Translations under genes and position numbers: made by a program
Notes under the pieces: generated by a model
The model's database searches: none
The model's input: the letters and a program-made list of their open reading frames with translations, nothing else
Told to the model about the DNA's origin: nothing
NCBI GenBank assembly: GCA_046160675.1
Contig: JBJXHH010000102.1
Coordinates: 1 to 14,181 of the forward strand
Direction: 5' to 3'
DNA: 14,181 nucleotides
DNA from: JACMJP01 sp046160675
GTDB lineage: Bacteria > Bacteroidota > Bacteroidia > Chitinophagales > BACL12
Part shown: positions 1-7,776 of the stretch, in pieces
Layout: each line of letters opens with the position of its first letter
Position numbering within the stretch: the first letter of the stretch is position 1

Positions 1-62
1 TAAAACCCGAAGTAAAAAAAGATATTTACACTACCATGCAATCATTCACTCAACTACGATAA
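1..62 (+). CDS. Possible C-terminal tail of an upstream gene (partial)
   Basis: Reading frame 3 is open from the window edge to a TAA at 60-62 and gives 19 residues ending in YTTMQSFTQLR. The composition is protein-like, and a gene ending here would leave about 30 bp before the next start, which is a normal spacing. Nothing can be said about function, and so short an open stretch can occur by chance. An upstream gene on either strand remains possible. Confidence 0.3.
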   Translation, partial: KPEVKKDIYTTMQSFTQLR

Positions 63-80
63 AGCTGCATACTTCTTTTT

Positions 81-88
81 TATCTTTG
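81..88 (+). promoter_or_regulatory. Bacteroidota -7 promoter motif TATCTTTG upstream of the DUF4412-like lipoprotein gene
   Basis: TATCTTTG exactly matches the TAnnTTTG -7 element used by the Bacteroidota primary sigma factor. No clear TTTG -33 element is visible at the usual spacing, which lowers confidence. Transcription would be expected to start a few bases downstream, around 93-95, essentially on the ATG at 95. The same 8-mer occurs upstream of acpP in this window. Confidence 0.5.
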
Positions 89-94
89 CAGACT

Positions 95-850
95 ATGTTC
101 AATTTCCTGAAGAAAATAACTATAGCTGTATTACTCATGTGCAGTTTACTTGTTTCTTGTAAACAAGAAGCTGAAAACCCCGTTGTTCCTGAGCCTACGG
201 TAACAAACACCGTTCAAAATGTTCCTGTTTTTCAAGGCAAAATCATTTATGAAGCATCTGCAAGGGCAGAACATCCTAATGACTTGAAGTTGTTTTATGA
301 CTTTTCCCCTACTAAAATTGAAGTTTGGTTTTCAGGTACTAAATTTCGCATGGTTGAAACCGGCGGATTGAGCAAAGGAAATATCTTGCTGGATACAGAG
401 GTAAAAAAAGCCTGGCAATTAGACGGTATAAAAAAAATAGCATTCGAAGCTGTATACAGCGATCTGGATAATGCAAGTGAAATTTTAAAAAGAGAAATGC
501 CCGATCATTTTTCTCCTACAGTGGAACATACCCATGATACCGATACTATTCTTGGATATGTGTGTAAAAAATTAGCAGTGCTTCGCTCGGGTTTTGTCAG
601 AAGTGAATCAGAAACGTACCTCTGGGTAACAAATGAGATTGTTCTTCCCCCTTCAAGATTTGATATTCAAACTGAAGTAAATAAAGTAACTGTACCTATC
701 CCAATTTCTATTGGGTATAAAGAAGGTACAGTATTAAAAATGCAAATTGATGATGAGGGGCTTGTGGTTACTTACGAGGTTACTGAAATTGACTTCTCTC
801 CCATTGCTCCATCCTTCTTCAAAATTCCAAATGCTTTTGTCATAAAATGA
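95..850 (+). CDS. Lipoprotein, DUF4412-like
   Basis: This is a 251-residue predicted lipoprotein. It starts MFNFLKK, continues with a hydrophobic stretch and ends in a lipobox (LLVSC), so the mature protein would begin at that Cys and be anchored to a membrane. The rest is beta-rich, with a 'GKIIYEAS' opening and a later 'ILGYVCKKLAV' segment. That is the pattern I associate with the Bacteroidota DUF4412/LolA-like periplasmic family, whose function is unknown. I chose ATG at 95 over the in-frame TTG at 86 because the TTG lies inside the TATCTTTG promoter motif and gives a poorer signal peptide. The stop overlaps the start of the next gene (ATGA at 847-850), so the two are probably translationally coupled. 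The gene is confident; the family assignment is moderate. Confidence 0.85.
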   Translation: MFNFLKKITIAVLLMCSLLVSCKQEAENPVVPEPTVTNTVQNVPVFQGKIIYEASARAEHPNDLKLFYDFSPTKIEVWFSGTKFRMVETGGLSKGNILLDTEVKKAWQLDGIKKIAFEAVYSDLDNASEILKREMPDHFSPTVEHTHDTDTILGYVCKKLAVLRSGFVRSESETYLWVTNEIVLPPSRFDIQTEVNKVTVPIPISIGYKEGTVLKMQIDDEGLVVTYEVTEIDFSPIAPSFFKIPNAFVIK

Positions 851-1866
851 GACCACTTTTCATTCTCTTGATTTTATTTTTTAAAATGGGCCTTGCTCAA
901 ACACCAGACCCGGTTATAATTCTTACCCAAGGTACGGAAACCAGCCTAAGGGGTTTAAGTGTAGTAAATGAACAAACAATCTGGGCAAGTGGCAGTAATG
1001 GATATACAGCTAGAAGTAATGACGGGGGGAAAATTTTTTCATTCCACCAACTATATGAATATGATAAAGCCGAATTAAGAGATATACACGGCTTTGATTC
1101 TTCGACAGCAATTGTAATGAGTAGCGTTCAACCGGCAGCACTTTTCAAAACCTCTAGTGGGGGAAAAACATGGAAAAAAGTTTTTGAGGATAAAACCCCT
1201 GAAGCATTTTTAGATGGCTTCGACTTCTGGGACAAAAAGAACGGCATTTGCTTCGGAGACCCTATAAACAATAGGTTTATGATTCTTACTACTACTGATG
1301 GCGGCGAAACCTGGAACTACATTGACTCAGCAAATTGCCCGCTGGTGAAAGACGGAACAGCTGCATTTGCAGCAAGTGGTAGCAGTATTCAGTGTCTGAA
1401 AAACGGCGATGTTTATTTTGCAACAGGGGGAACTGAGTCAGTTTTATTTTTTTCTAAAGATTATGGAAGGAATTGGAAAAGAATTGAAACACCCATGCCT
1501 GCAGGCTATCAGAGTTCGGGCATCTTTTCCATTGATTTTTTAAATGAAAAAGAAGGCTGTATTACCGGCGGCGATTACACAAAAACAAATACGAAGAGTG
1601 ATAATTTTTATTATACTACTAACGGCGGCAAAAGCTGGAAAGAAGCAGGAACAATGCCATCAGGCTATCGTTCGGGGGTGAAGTATGTAGATGGGTATTT
1701 TGTTGTAGCCTGCGGAACATCGGGTGTTGATCTTGGGTATACAGACTCTCATCATTTTTTTACAGTGAATACAGGGAACTATAATGTATTGGCCACTGAC
1801 CCGCAACGAAAAATAATTTTTCTTGCCGGAAGTAATGGTCTTATTGCTACTATGTCTAAAAAATAG
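847..1866 (+). CDS. Secreted YCF48/BNR-repeat beta-propeller protein
   Basis: This 339-residue protein has a Sec signal peptide (hydrophobic residues 4-16, likely cleavage after MGLA, residue 17) and no lipobox. The mature part carries repeated Asp-box/BNR-like motifs: SNDGGKIF near 57-64, SSGGKTW at 103-109, TTDGGETW at 149-156, SKDYGRNW at 203-210 and TTNGGKSW at 257-264. Their regular spacing predicts a YCF48/sialidase-like beta-propeller. YCF48/HCF136 proteins assist photosystem II assembly in phototrophs. Bacteroidota relatives are secreted proteins of unknown role, so no photosynthetic function is implied. I see no catalytic set that would make it a sialidase and no type IX secretion tail. 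Its ATG overlaps the preceding lipoprotein stop by 4 bp, suggesting the two work in the same envelope process. Confidence 0.88.
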   Translation: MRPLFILLILFFKMGLAQTPDPVIILTQGTETSLRGLSVVNEQTIWASGSNGYTARSNDGGKIFSFHQLYEYDKAELRDIHGFDSSTAIVMSSVQPAALFKTSSGGKTWKKVFEDKTPEAFLDGFDFWDKKNGICFGDPINNRFMILTTTDGGETWNYIDSANCPLVKDGTAAFAASGSSIQCLKNGDVYFATGGTESVLFFSKDYGRNWKRIETPMPAGYQSSGIFSIDFLNEKEGCITGGDYTKTNTKSDNFYYTTNGGKSWKEAGTMPSGYRSGVKYVDGYFVVACGTSGVDLGYTDSHHFFTVNTGNYNVLATDPQRKIIFLAGSNGLIATMSKK

Positions 1867-1914
1867 TTTACCTTTCAAAACAATTTATAAAAAACATCCT
1901 TCGTTAATATTCAT

Positions 1915-2643
1915 ATGAAAAATTCCATCAGCGCAATTATTATCGGTTTGGCAGTTATCATTACTGCTACTATTCTTGGAAACTCCTTTAAAAACCGATA
2001 TGCTTACCAGGATACGATCAACGTAACAGGTCTTGGAAGCCGTGACTTTACTGCAGATCTTATTGTTTGGAGCGGATCCTTTCAAAGAAAAGCCCTTGAG
2101 TTGAAATCTGCCTATGAAGTTTTAAATAATGACAGGGAGGCCACAAAAAAATACCTGATTGCAAAAGGCATACAGGAAAGTGAGATGGTTTTTTCATCAG
2201 TTAGCATAAGCAAAGATTATGAGAGTTATTATGATGACAATGGAAAATATCACAGTACATTTTCAGGGTATTTACTCAGCCAGCAAATTACCATTGAAAG
2301 CAAAGATGTGAGCAAGGTGGAAAATATTTCAAGAGAAGTAACAGAACTGATTGATGAGGGTGTAGAGTTTTACAGCAACTCACCGGAGTATTATTATTCA
2401 AAGCTGGAAGAATTGAAAATAGAACTCATCAGCCAGGCAACACAGGATGCAAGGTTAAGAGCTGAAAAGATTGCCGAAAATTCCGACGCCAAACTCGGCG
2501 ACTTAAAATCTGCAAGCATGGGCGTTTTTCAGATCACCGGGCAGCACAGCAGTGAAGATTACAGTTGGGGTGGTACTTTCAATACTTCTTCAAAAGAAAA
2601 AACTGCAAGCATAACTGCAAAACTGGAGTTTGGGATAAAGTGA
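1915..2643 (+). CDS. SIMPL domain-containing protein (DUF541)
   Basis: This 242-residue protein has an N-terminal hydrophobic segment (about residues 5-23), either a membrane anchor or an uncleaved signal. A SIMPL/DUF541 domain follows: 'INVTGLGSRDF' opens the first strand, 'KYLIAKGIQESEMVFSSVSI' is the typical middle, 'YLLSQQITIES' the next strand, and 'ATQDARLRAEKIAENSDAKLG' is the hallmark helix-loop. E. coli YggE and mammalian SIMPL belong to this family; bacterial members are periplasmic and have been linked to oxidative stress or BAM-like oligomers, without a settled biochemical role. The start at 1915 is the only ATG that keeps the full hydrophobic segment. It lies 48 bp after the beta-propeller gene and may be co-transcribed with it. 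It ends 2 bp from the convergent stop of the small lipoprotein gene. Confidence 0.92.
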   Translation: MKNSISAIIIGLAVIITATILGNSFKNRYAYQDTINVTGLGSRDFTADLIVWSGSFQRKALELKSAYEVLNNDREATKKYLIAKGIQESEMVFSSVSISKDYESYYDDNGKYHSTFSGYLLSQQITIESKDVSKVENISREVTELIDEGVEFYSNSPEYYYSKLEELKIELISQATQDARLRAEKIAENSDAKLGDLKSASMGVFQITGQHSSEDYSWGGTFNTSSKEKTASITAKLEFGIK

Positions 2644-2645
2644 GA

Positions 2646-2984
2646 TTAATTATTCTCCCAGATGGTTTGAACAAATTCGGCATCATTTTCAAAATTTACA
2701 CCTTCACAATCAGTAAAACCCCCAAAGCCTCCAAGAAAACAAACGTCATTACAATCTTGATCAAGTACTTCTGAGCCACCATCAGCAAAACAACTCTGTA
2801 TATTAAAAACGTACACATCCCTCCCATTAAATACATATTGTTTAACATCAGCTTCATTGCAATAAGACGATTTTTCTTTATTGATCTTGTTTCTTATACA
2901 TGTAGGAGTTCCTTTTGGAAAATTCAATGTACAAGATGTTATGAATATACTCAAAACACATAATGTCGTGATACATCTCATCAT
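2646..2984 (-). CDS. Small cysteine-rich lipoprotein, third gene of the SusCD unit
   Basis: A 112-residue protein whose first 18 residues form a lipoprotein signal with lipobox FITSC, so C18 would be the acylated residue. The mature part has six further cysteines (C29, C42, C65, C78, C82, C93), enough for three disulfides, and a glycine/aromatic patch GGFGGF near 85-90 between C82 and C93. It faintly resembles small Bacteroidota lipoproteins of the DUF6970 type, but I am not certain of that. It starts 39 bp after the SusD stop on the same strand, so it is probably the last gene of the susC-susD transcript and may act on the cell surface with them. Two start codons stand in tandem (2984 and 2981), with an AGAG purine run just upstream. 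Confidence 0.72.
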   Translation of the reverse strand: MMRCITTLCVLSIFITSCTLNFPKGTPTCIRNKINKEKSSYCNEADVKQYVFNGRDVYVFNIQSCFADGGSEVLDQDCNDVCFLGGFGGFTDCEGVNFENDAEFVQTIWENN

Positions 2985-3023
2985 GCTCTTTCAAACGTTT
3001 GTGGTGTTTAAAAGGTTGGTTTT

Positions 3024-4373
3024 TTAATACCCCTCATTCTGCACAAGATTTGGATTTACCTCAATCTCCGCCTGTGGGATTGGAAACACCAGCTTAGGGT
3101 CATTATAGTTCATTGTAGCCACTGTACCTTTAAGCCGCTTCACATCCCAAAGTCGCTGCCCTTCAAATGCAATTTCAAGGTGGCGTTCAAATAATATATC
3201 ATCTAAAGTTACTGAACCTGCTTCTGCCATTCCAGCCCTAGTATGAACGATATTATAATCATCCAAGGGTGATGCACCTACACTTGTGCCAAGTCTTTCA
3301 TTGCATTCAGCTCTAACCAGATACATCTCAGCAAGGCGAATAATTGGAAGGTTACCAAACTCATTATTAAATTTTCCGCAAAACATCGTTCCGCCTTGTT
3401 CATAAAAAAGATCGAAACGAACATCTGCTGTATCATACAAGGCAAGATGTGCTTCCAATATTTCAATATCCCCTCTGCCGCCGTTTGTGTTGGTAGCAAA
3501 GTATGTATTCATTGCATTCGAACCGTCCTGTTCTGAAACCTGGAGGGCAAAAATATCTTCCTCAGTATTTTCATCCTGCCCGAAACAATCAGCATACACA
3601 GAAACAAGATCATAATTTCCTGAACTGATTACCCTGTCGGCAGCATCTCTTGCATTTGCATAATCTTCCATCTGTAAATACACTCTGGCAAGTATGGCTG
3701 CTGCCACCTGTTTGTCGCAAAAAAAGCCATTATCCTCTGGCAGCAAGCTCTCTGCAGATGTAAGATCACTGATTACCTGAGCATAACATTCAGTAACTGT
3801 ATTTCTTGATACAAAAGTACTTTCATCAAAACTCATTGTCGGGGTGAGAACAATAGGGGCTGCTAGGTTACTGAGAGTGGATGTTTCATATTGCTGCCCG
3901 AAATATTTTGTAAGTTCAAAATAACAAAGCCCCCTTAAACATTTTGCCTCTCCTTCTATCTGGGCTTTATCTTCCTCAATTACAACATCTAAAGCATTGA
4001 GCACGGCATTACAAGCATTGATAGTGGCATAAGCATCAACCCAGAAATCATTCACATCGCCATTGCTGGAAAGAATGTTTCGCTGAAAAATTTCCCTCGG
4101 GGCAGTAAAGGTTCCCAGCCAGTTAAGTTGGCCGTCGCCGGCGTAGAGTTCTGAATTGCGCAAAACTTCACCTCCAAAAAGTCCTGAAGTGGAAAGATTA
4201 TCATAAGCCCCGATTAGCGCCTGCTTTACACTTTCATCATCACTCAAAGCAAGTTCATTACTGATACTCTGTGCAGGTTCAAGTTCCAATATATCCTCGC
4301 AAGAAGGAAGAATGGCAAGGGCAATAAAGTAAGCAAGAACCCGCTGGCTTTGTATTTTATATTTAAAGTTCAT
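3024..4373 (-). CDS. SusD/RagB-family nutrient-binding outer-membrane lipoprotein
   Basis: This 449-residue SusD-like protein forms the surface lid over a SusC-type channel and captures the substrate. A lipoprotein signal ends at lipobox ILPSC (C25). The mature N-terminus 'EDILELEPAQSI' matches the usual SusD opening. The helical TPR-like core carries 'AKCLRGLCYFELTKYFGQ' (about 140-160), and the C-terminus has 'RHLEIAFEGQRLWDVKRL' and 'FPIPQAEIEVNPNLVQNEGY', both strong family signatures. At 449 residues it is at the short end of the family. A good Shine-Dalgarno (CGGAG) lies 4-5 bases before the ATG. It is 25 bp downstream of the SusC gene and clearly co-transcribed with it. SusD sequences alone do not identify a substrate, which may be glycan, peptide or something else. 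Confidence 0.96.
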   Translation of the reverse strand: MNFKYKIQSQRVLAYFIALAILPSCEDILELEPAQSISNELALSDDESVKQALIGAYDNLSTSGLFGGEVLRNSELYAGDGQLNWLGTFTAPREIFQRNILSSNGDVNDFWVDAYATINACNAVLNALDVVIEEDKAQIEGEAKCLRGLCYFELTKYFGQQYETSTLSNLAAPIVLTPTMSFDESTFVSRNTVTECYAQVISDLTSAESLLPEDNGFFCDKQVAAAILARVYLQMEDYANARDAADRVISSGNYDLVSVYADCFGQDENTEEDIFALQVSEQDGSNAMNTYFATNTNGGRGDIEILEAHLALYDTADVRFDLFYEQGGTMFCGKFNNEFGNLPIIRLAEMYLVRAECNERLGTSVGASPLDDYNIVHTRAGMAEAGSVTLDDILFERHLEIAFEGQRLWDVKRLKGTVATMNYNDPKLVFPIPQAEIEVNPNLVQNEGY

Positions 4374-4398
4374 AATCTCCGTTTTTAAGTTTTACAAA

Positions 4399-7300
4399 TT
4401 ACAATTCAGCGCTGATGCCGAATACGATTGTTTTCGGCTGAGGTGCACTGTAAAAATCAATACCTACATATATATTATCAGTGAAAGAGTCTGATGACAC
4501 TTCCGGATCCCAGCCACGGTAATTTGTGAGGGTATACAGGTTATAGGATGATGCATATAAACGCAATCCTCCCATCTTCACTTTGTTCGTCCAGGTTTTT
4601 GGAAGTGTGTAACCGAGGGTAAGTGTTTTCAACCTCAAGTAAGAACCATCAGACAAATACCTTGATGACCTTGACTGTGTACCGTTTTCAAACAAGAGCC
4701 GGTTTTCAGGAACATCAGTTATGTCTCCGGGCTCTTGCCATGCCTCTAACTGATCAACAGTTTGATTATCGTATTGGCTTGCGTTAGCGCTCATCCAATA
4801 ATCCCCCTGAAGGTTTACATCATTTCCGTAAACACTTTGCAAATCAAGTATCAGGTCTATGCCTTTATAAGTAAGCGTATTCGTCATACCAGCAATGAAG
4901 TCTGGGTTTGGGTCGCCAACAACTACATAATTCGCCATGATAAAATCATTTGTAGTTTCTTCTCCGGTTCCATCGCCGTTCACATACCAAAGGGCATCTC
5001 CGTTATCAGGGTCAACGCCGGCATATTCAGCGCCATAAAAAACACCGATAGGTTCGCCAACAAGTACAACGTTCAAAAAGTCTGATGCACCAAAGTCAAT
5101 AATATCCTGACCGTTTGCTAATTCTAAAACCTCATTTTTGTTTTTGGCAAAATTCAAGTTAGCATTCCAGGTAAAAGCGCCTGTAAAAATATCCCCGTTT
5201 ATCACCAGTTCAATGCCTTTATTGTTCAATTTCCCGATATTCTGTGTTTGCAAAGTATAGCCGCTGGTTGAAGGCACAGGCACATCTAACAGCAGATCTT
5301 CAGTATTCTTGTTATAAATATCAATTTCACCGCTCAGCCTGTCTTTAAAAAAACCGAAATCAATTCCAATATTGCCTTGCGTTGTTTTCTCCCAAGTAAG
5401 ATCAGGGTTGGCGATTGTTGAGGGATATAACGAAGACTCATCGCCATAAGAACCTGCGCCGTAAAGCCCGAGATAATTAAAGTTGCCAATCTCAGCATTT
5501 CCTGTAGTTCCATAGCTTGCCCGGAGTTTGAGGAACGACAGATATTTGCTGTCTTTCATAAAATCTTCGTTGCTTATGATCCAGCCAGCAGAACCTGATG
5601 GGAAAAACCCGTACCTGTTATTTTGCCCGAAACGGGAAGAGCCGTCAAAACGGCCAGTGAAGGTGAAGAGGTATTTATCTCTGATGCCGAAGTTTGCTCT
5701 TCCGATATAAGATAGGAACCTGTAATACGCAAAAGCACTATACCCGGTTGTTATTGTGGCTGCACTGGCCAATGTTTGCAGTTTATCATTTGGGAAACCA
5801 CTGCCTTCAACCAATGTGGTAAAGTCATCATACTTCTGGTATTCTATCCCGCCGGTTACATTGAGTGAATACGCACTGTCAAATAAGTTATTGTAAATAA
5901 GCAGGAGTTTTGTATCAAAATTCTCCACCCTTGCCGTCCAGCTTTCACCCAGGCCTCCGATAGATTGGCCAATGGAACTCTTGGAACTTGTGTAATAAAA
6001 TTGTGTGAGGTTGGTTATGTCAGCACCAGCTTCTCCTCTTAGACTAAGTGATGGGAATAGTGCATACTCTGCAAAAACATTTCCAATGGTTCTATAGGTT
6101 GTAATGATGCCAGTGGTGTATTGATAATCCAACAGCGGGTTTGAGTATAATGCTGTGGGAACATCCGTGTAATCACCTGTAACTGTATCAAATAATGGCA
6201 CAATGGCAGGTTCGGCTACAATTTGCAGTGGGGTTTGAAAGGAGTTATCATCGGGTATATCATTGTTTATACTTCTTGCAATTTGCAGGGAGTTTCCAAT
6301 TTTGAGTTTATCAGTAAGCCGGGCATCAAGATTTAATGAACCGCTTAGCCTGTCACCATGATTACCAAGCATAATTCCATCCTGGAAAGAATACCCATAG
6401 CTTGTGAAGTATTGAAAATTCTCAGATCCACCCGAAAAAGAGACATCCAGTGTTTTTGATTGTGCATCCTGGAAAGCATACTGTTGCCAGTCAACATTCT
6501 CAAAGTCTCCATTCATCCAATCAGATCCAGCCGTAAGTTTATCCAACTTTTTTTCAATGGTGTTCATGTATTTATCAATGGCCTCCTCTTCAGTATCATA
6601 CCCACTAATATTATTTGCAAAATCATAAACCCCTGCATTTTCTGCAGCCTGCAGGTAATAGTCTATATATTGCTGGCCGTTCATGAATTCCCTCAATCTT
6701 GTTGGTTTACTCCAACCTTGCTGGTAGTCTACAGTTATTTTGGGTTTGCCTGCCTTACCCCGCTTGGTTGTGATGATAACAACCCCATTTGCACCCCTTG
6801 AACCATAGATTGCGGCAGCGCTCGCATCTTTCAGAATATCAATGGATTCTATATCATTAAAGTCAATGTCGTTTAGAGGATTCAGGTATACATAAACACC
6901 GTCATTTACTGAATTTGTATTGATAGGCACACCATCTACTACAAACAGAGGCTGATTACTTGCATTGATACTGCTTGAGCCCCTTATACGGATTCTCATA
7001 GCGCTACCTACCTTGCCATTATTTGCCTCAATAAAAACCCCTGCTGCTTTTCCCTGCAAGGCTTGTTCTACTGTACTTACAGGCCTCAGTTCTATGTCTT
7101 CTGCACCTACTTGTGTTATACTACCTGTCACCTGGCTTTTTATTTCAGTGCCGTAGCCAACCACCACAACATCTTCCAGTATTTGTAGGGACGCTTGTAA
7201 AACAACATCAACTGTATTTGCATTGCCTGCTTTAATTTTCTGTGTTTCATACCCAATGTAAGAGAACACAAGTACAGATCCTTCTGCCGGAGTACTGATA

Positions 7301-7479
7301 GAATATTTTCCATCAATATCAGTAATAACGCCGGATTGAGTTCCTTCAATAACCACTGTTACTCCTAGTAATGGCTGCCCGTCATCACTTCCAGTAACTG
7401 TTCCTGAAATAGTTCTGAATTGAGCATGGAGCATAAAAGAAAGCATGCATGCTACTGTGAGTAGAAAGATTTTATTCAT
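4399..7479 (-). CDS. SusC/RagA-family TonB-linked outer-membrane transporter
   Basis: This 1026-residue outer-membrane receptor imports a substrate delivered by its SusD partner, driven by TonB. Domains in order are: signal peptide (1-19, cleavage after LHA); a CarboxypepD_reg-like beta-sandwich (about 23-96, with SGTVTGSDDGQPLLGV and the IDGKYS turn); a TonB-box region with EDVVVVGYG at 102-110; a plug domain (about 115-240) with RIRIRGSSS, PLFVVDGVP and the SusC signature SRGANGVVIITTKRG; then a 22-strand-type barrel to the C-terminus. Its length is normal for the family, and no frameshift or internal stop is present. It has no long N-terminal STN-type extension, so it is unlikely to signal directly to an anti-sigma factor. 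It is the first gene of the susC-susD-lipoprotein unit. No convincing TAnnTTTG promoter is visible upstream. Confidence 0.97.
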   Translation of the reverse strand: MNKIFLLTVACMLSFMLHAQFRTISGTVTGSDDGQPLLGVTVVIEGTQSGVITDIDGKYSISTPAEGSVLVFSYIGYETQKIKAGNANTVDVVLQASLQILEDVVVVGYGTEIKSQVTGSITQVGAEDIELRPVSTVEQALQGKAAGVFIEANNGKVGSAMRIRIRGSSSINASNQPLFVVDGVPINTNSVNDGVYVYLNPLNDIDFNDIESIDILKDASAAAIYGSRGANGVVIITTKRGKAGKPKITVDYQQGWSKPTRLREFMNGQQYIDYYLQAAENAGVYDFANNISGYDTEEEAIDKYMNTIEKKLDKLTAGSDWMNGDFENVDWQQYAFQDAQSKTLDVSFSGGSENFQYFTSYGYSFQDGIMLGNHGDRLSGSLNLDARLTDKLKIGNSLQIARSINNDIPDDNSFQTPLQIVAEPAIVPLFDTVTGDYTDVPTALYSNPLLDYQYTTGIITTYRTIGNVFAEYALFPSLSLRGEAGADITNLTQFYYTSSKSSIGQSIGGLGESWTARVENFDTKLLLIYNNLFDSAYSLNVTGGIEYQKYDDFTTLVEGSGFPNDKLQTLASAATITTGYSAFAYYRFLSYIGRANFGIRDKYLFTFTGRFDGSSRFGQNNRYGFFPSGSAGWIISNEDFMKDSKYLSFLKLRASYGTTGNAEIGNFNYLGLYGAGSYGDESSLYPSTIANPDLTWEKTTQGNIGIDFGFFKDRLSGEIDIYNKNTEDLLLDVPVPSTSGYTLQTQNIGKLNNKGIELVINGDIFTGAFTWNANLNFAKNKNEVLELANGQDIIDFGASDFLNVVLVGEPIGVFYGAEYAGVDPDNGDALWYVNGDGTGEETTNDFIMANYVVVGDPNPDFIAGMTNTLTYKGIDLILDLQSVYGNDVNLQGDYWMSANASQYDNQTVDQLEAWQEPGDITDVPENRLLFENGTQSRSSRYLSDGSYLRLKTLTLGYTLPKTWTNKVKMGGLRLYASSYNLYTLTNYRGWDPEVSSDSFTDNIYVGIDFYSAPQPKTIVFGISAEL

Positions 7480-7539
7480 AGTTGTTTACTTTTAGAGTTC
7501 AGTGCCTGCGAAGCGAACAGATCCTGAACGGATAAAAAT

Positions 7540-7552
7540 AGAAAACTTTTCT
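7540..7552. promoter_or_regulatory. Palindrome AGAAAA-C-TTTTCT upstream of susC, possible operator
   Basis: Two perfect 6-bp arms flank a central base, about 60 bp upstream of the susC start codon and so in a plausible promoter-proximal position. Short A/T-rich palindromes arise easily by chance in DNA of this composition, and no regulator gene lies nearby. Confidence 0.2.
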
Positions 7553-7586
7553 GTTACACATCATCACAGAATTATCATGTATCAAC

Positions 7587-7595
7587 TTATCCACA
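7587..7595 (+). promoter_or_regulatory. Isolated DnaA-box-like nonamer TTATCCACA
   Basis: The nine bases match the strong DnaA-box consensus TTATnCACA exactly. Only one copy is seen, with no cluster, no repeated AT-rich unwinding tract, and neither dnaA nor dnaN nearby. It is therefore not evidence for an origin. It could be a titration or regulatory site, or chance. Confidence 0.25.
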
Positions 7596-7712
7596 GCTTT
7601 TTGACAGGCGAATGAAGAATAATAACTAAAGCCCTTGTTGTGTTGCAACTATTTGAAGTTTTCAGGTAAAAAAGTGGTATAAAACCAACTGGAAGGGCTG
7701 TTCCTACTTTCA

Positions 7713-7745
7713 TTTGCATAAACCATTAACTCTCATATATCTTTG
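7713..7745 (+). promoter_or_regulatory. Bacteroidota-type promoter of the acpP-fabF-rnc operon
   Basis: A TTTG -33 element at 7713-7716 and an exact TATCTTTG -7 element at 7738-7745 are separated by 21 bp, matching the Bacteroidota primary sigma consensus. Transcription would begin near 7750, leaving a leader of about 25 nt before the acpP ATG. It sits exactly where a housekeeping promoter is expected, and is the best-formed promoter in the window. Confidence 0.8.
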
Positions 7746-7776
7746 CACTTTAATTTTAAAATCAAATACAACTAAA

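Larger units (their letters stand above)
7480..7712. other. Divergent intergenic region between susC and acpP, no gene seen
   Basis: No coding sequence is supported here. It must hold the promoter of the leftward susC unit, although I find no CAAAnnTA (the reverse complement of TAnnTTTG). Visible elements are a 13-bp perfect palindrome (7540-7552), an exact DnaA-box-like nonamer (7587-7595) and a weak 6-bp inverted repeat GTTCAG/CTGAAC (7497-7502 and 7524-7529) that would lie in the susC 5' leader. Confidence 0.6.

Noticed and set aside
1660..2085. Minus-strand open frames opposite the beta-propeller and SIMPL genes
   Set aside because: They are antisense shadows of well-supported + strand genes, rich in unlikely residue runs and without any domain signal.
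2992..3001. Palindrome CAAACGTTTG just upstream of the small lipoprotein gene
   Set aside because: A 10-bp palindrome in a 39-bp intra-operon gap, with no partner copies elsewhere in the intergenic regions, is probably chance.
7714..7776. N-terminal extension of acyl carrier protein from TTG 7714
   Set aside because: It would translate across the TTTG/TATCTTTG promoter, and the extra 21 residues do not fit any ACP. ATG 7777 gives the canonical 78-residue protein.
7480..7776. Possible replication origin because of the DnaA-box nonamer
   Set aside because: Only one box is present, with no cluster, unwinding element or replication genes nearby.
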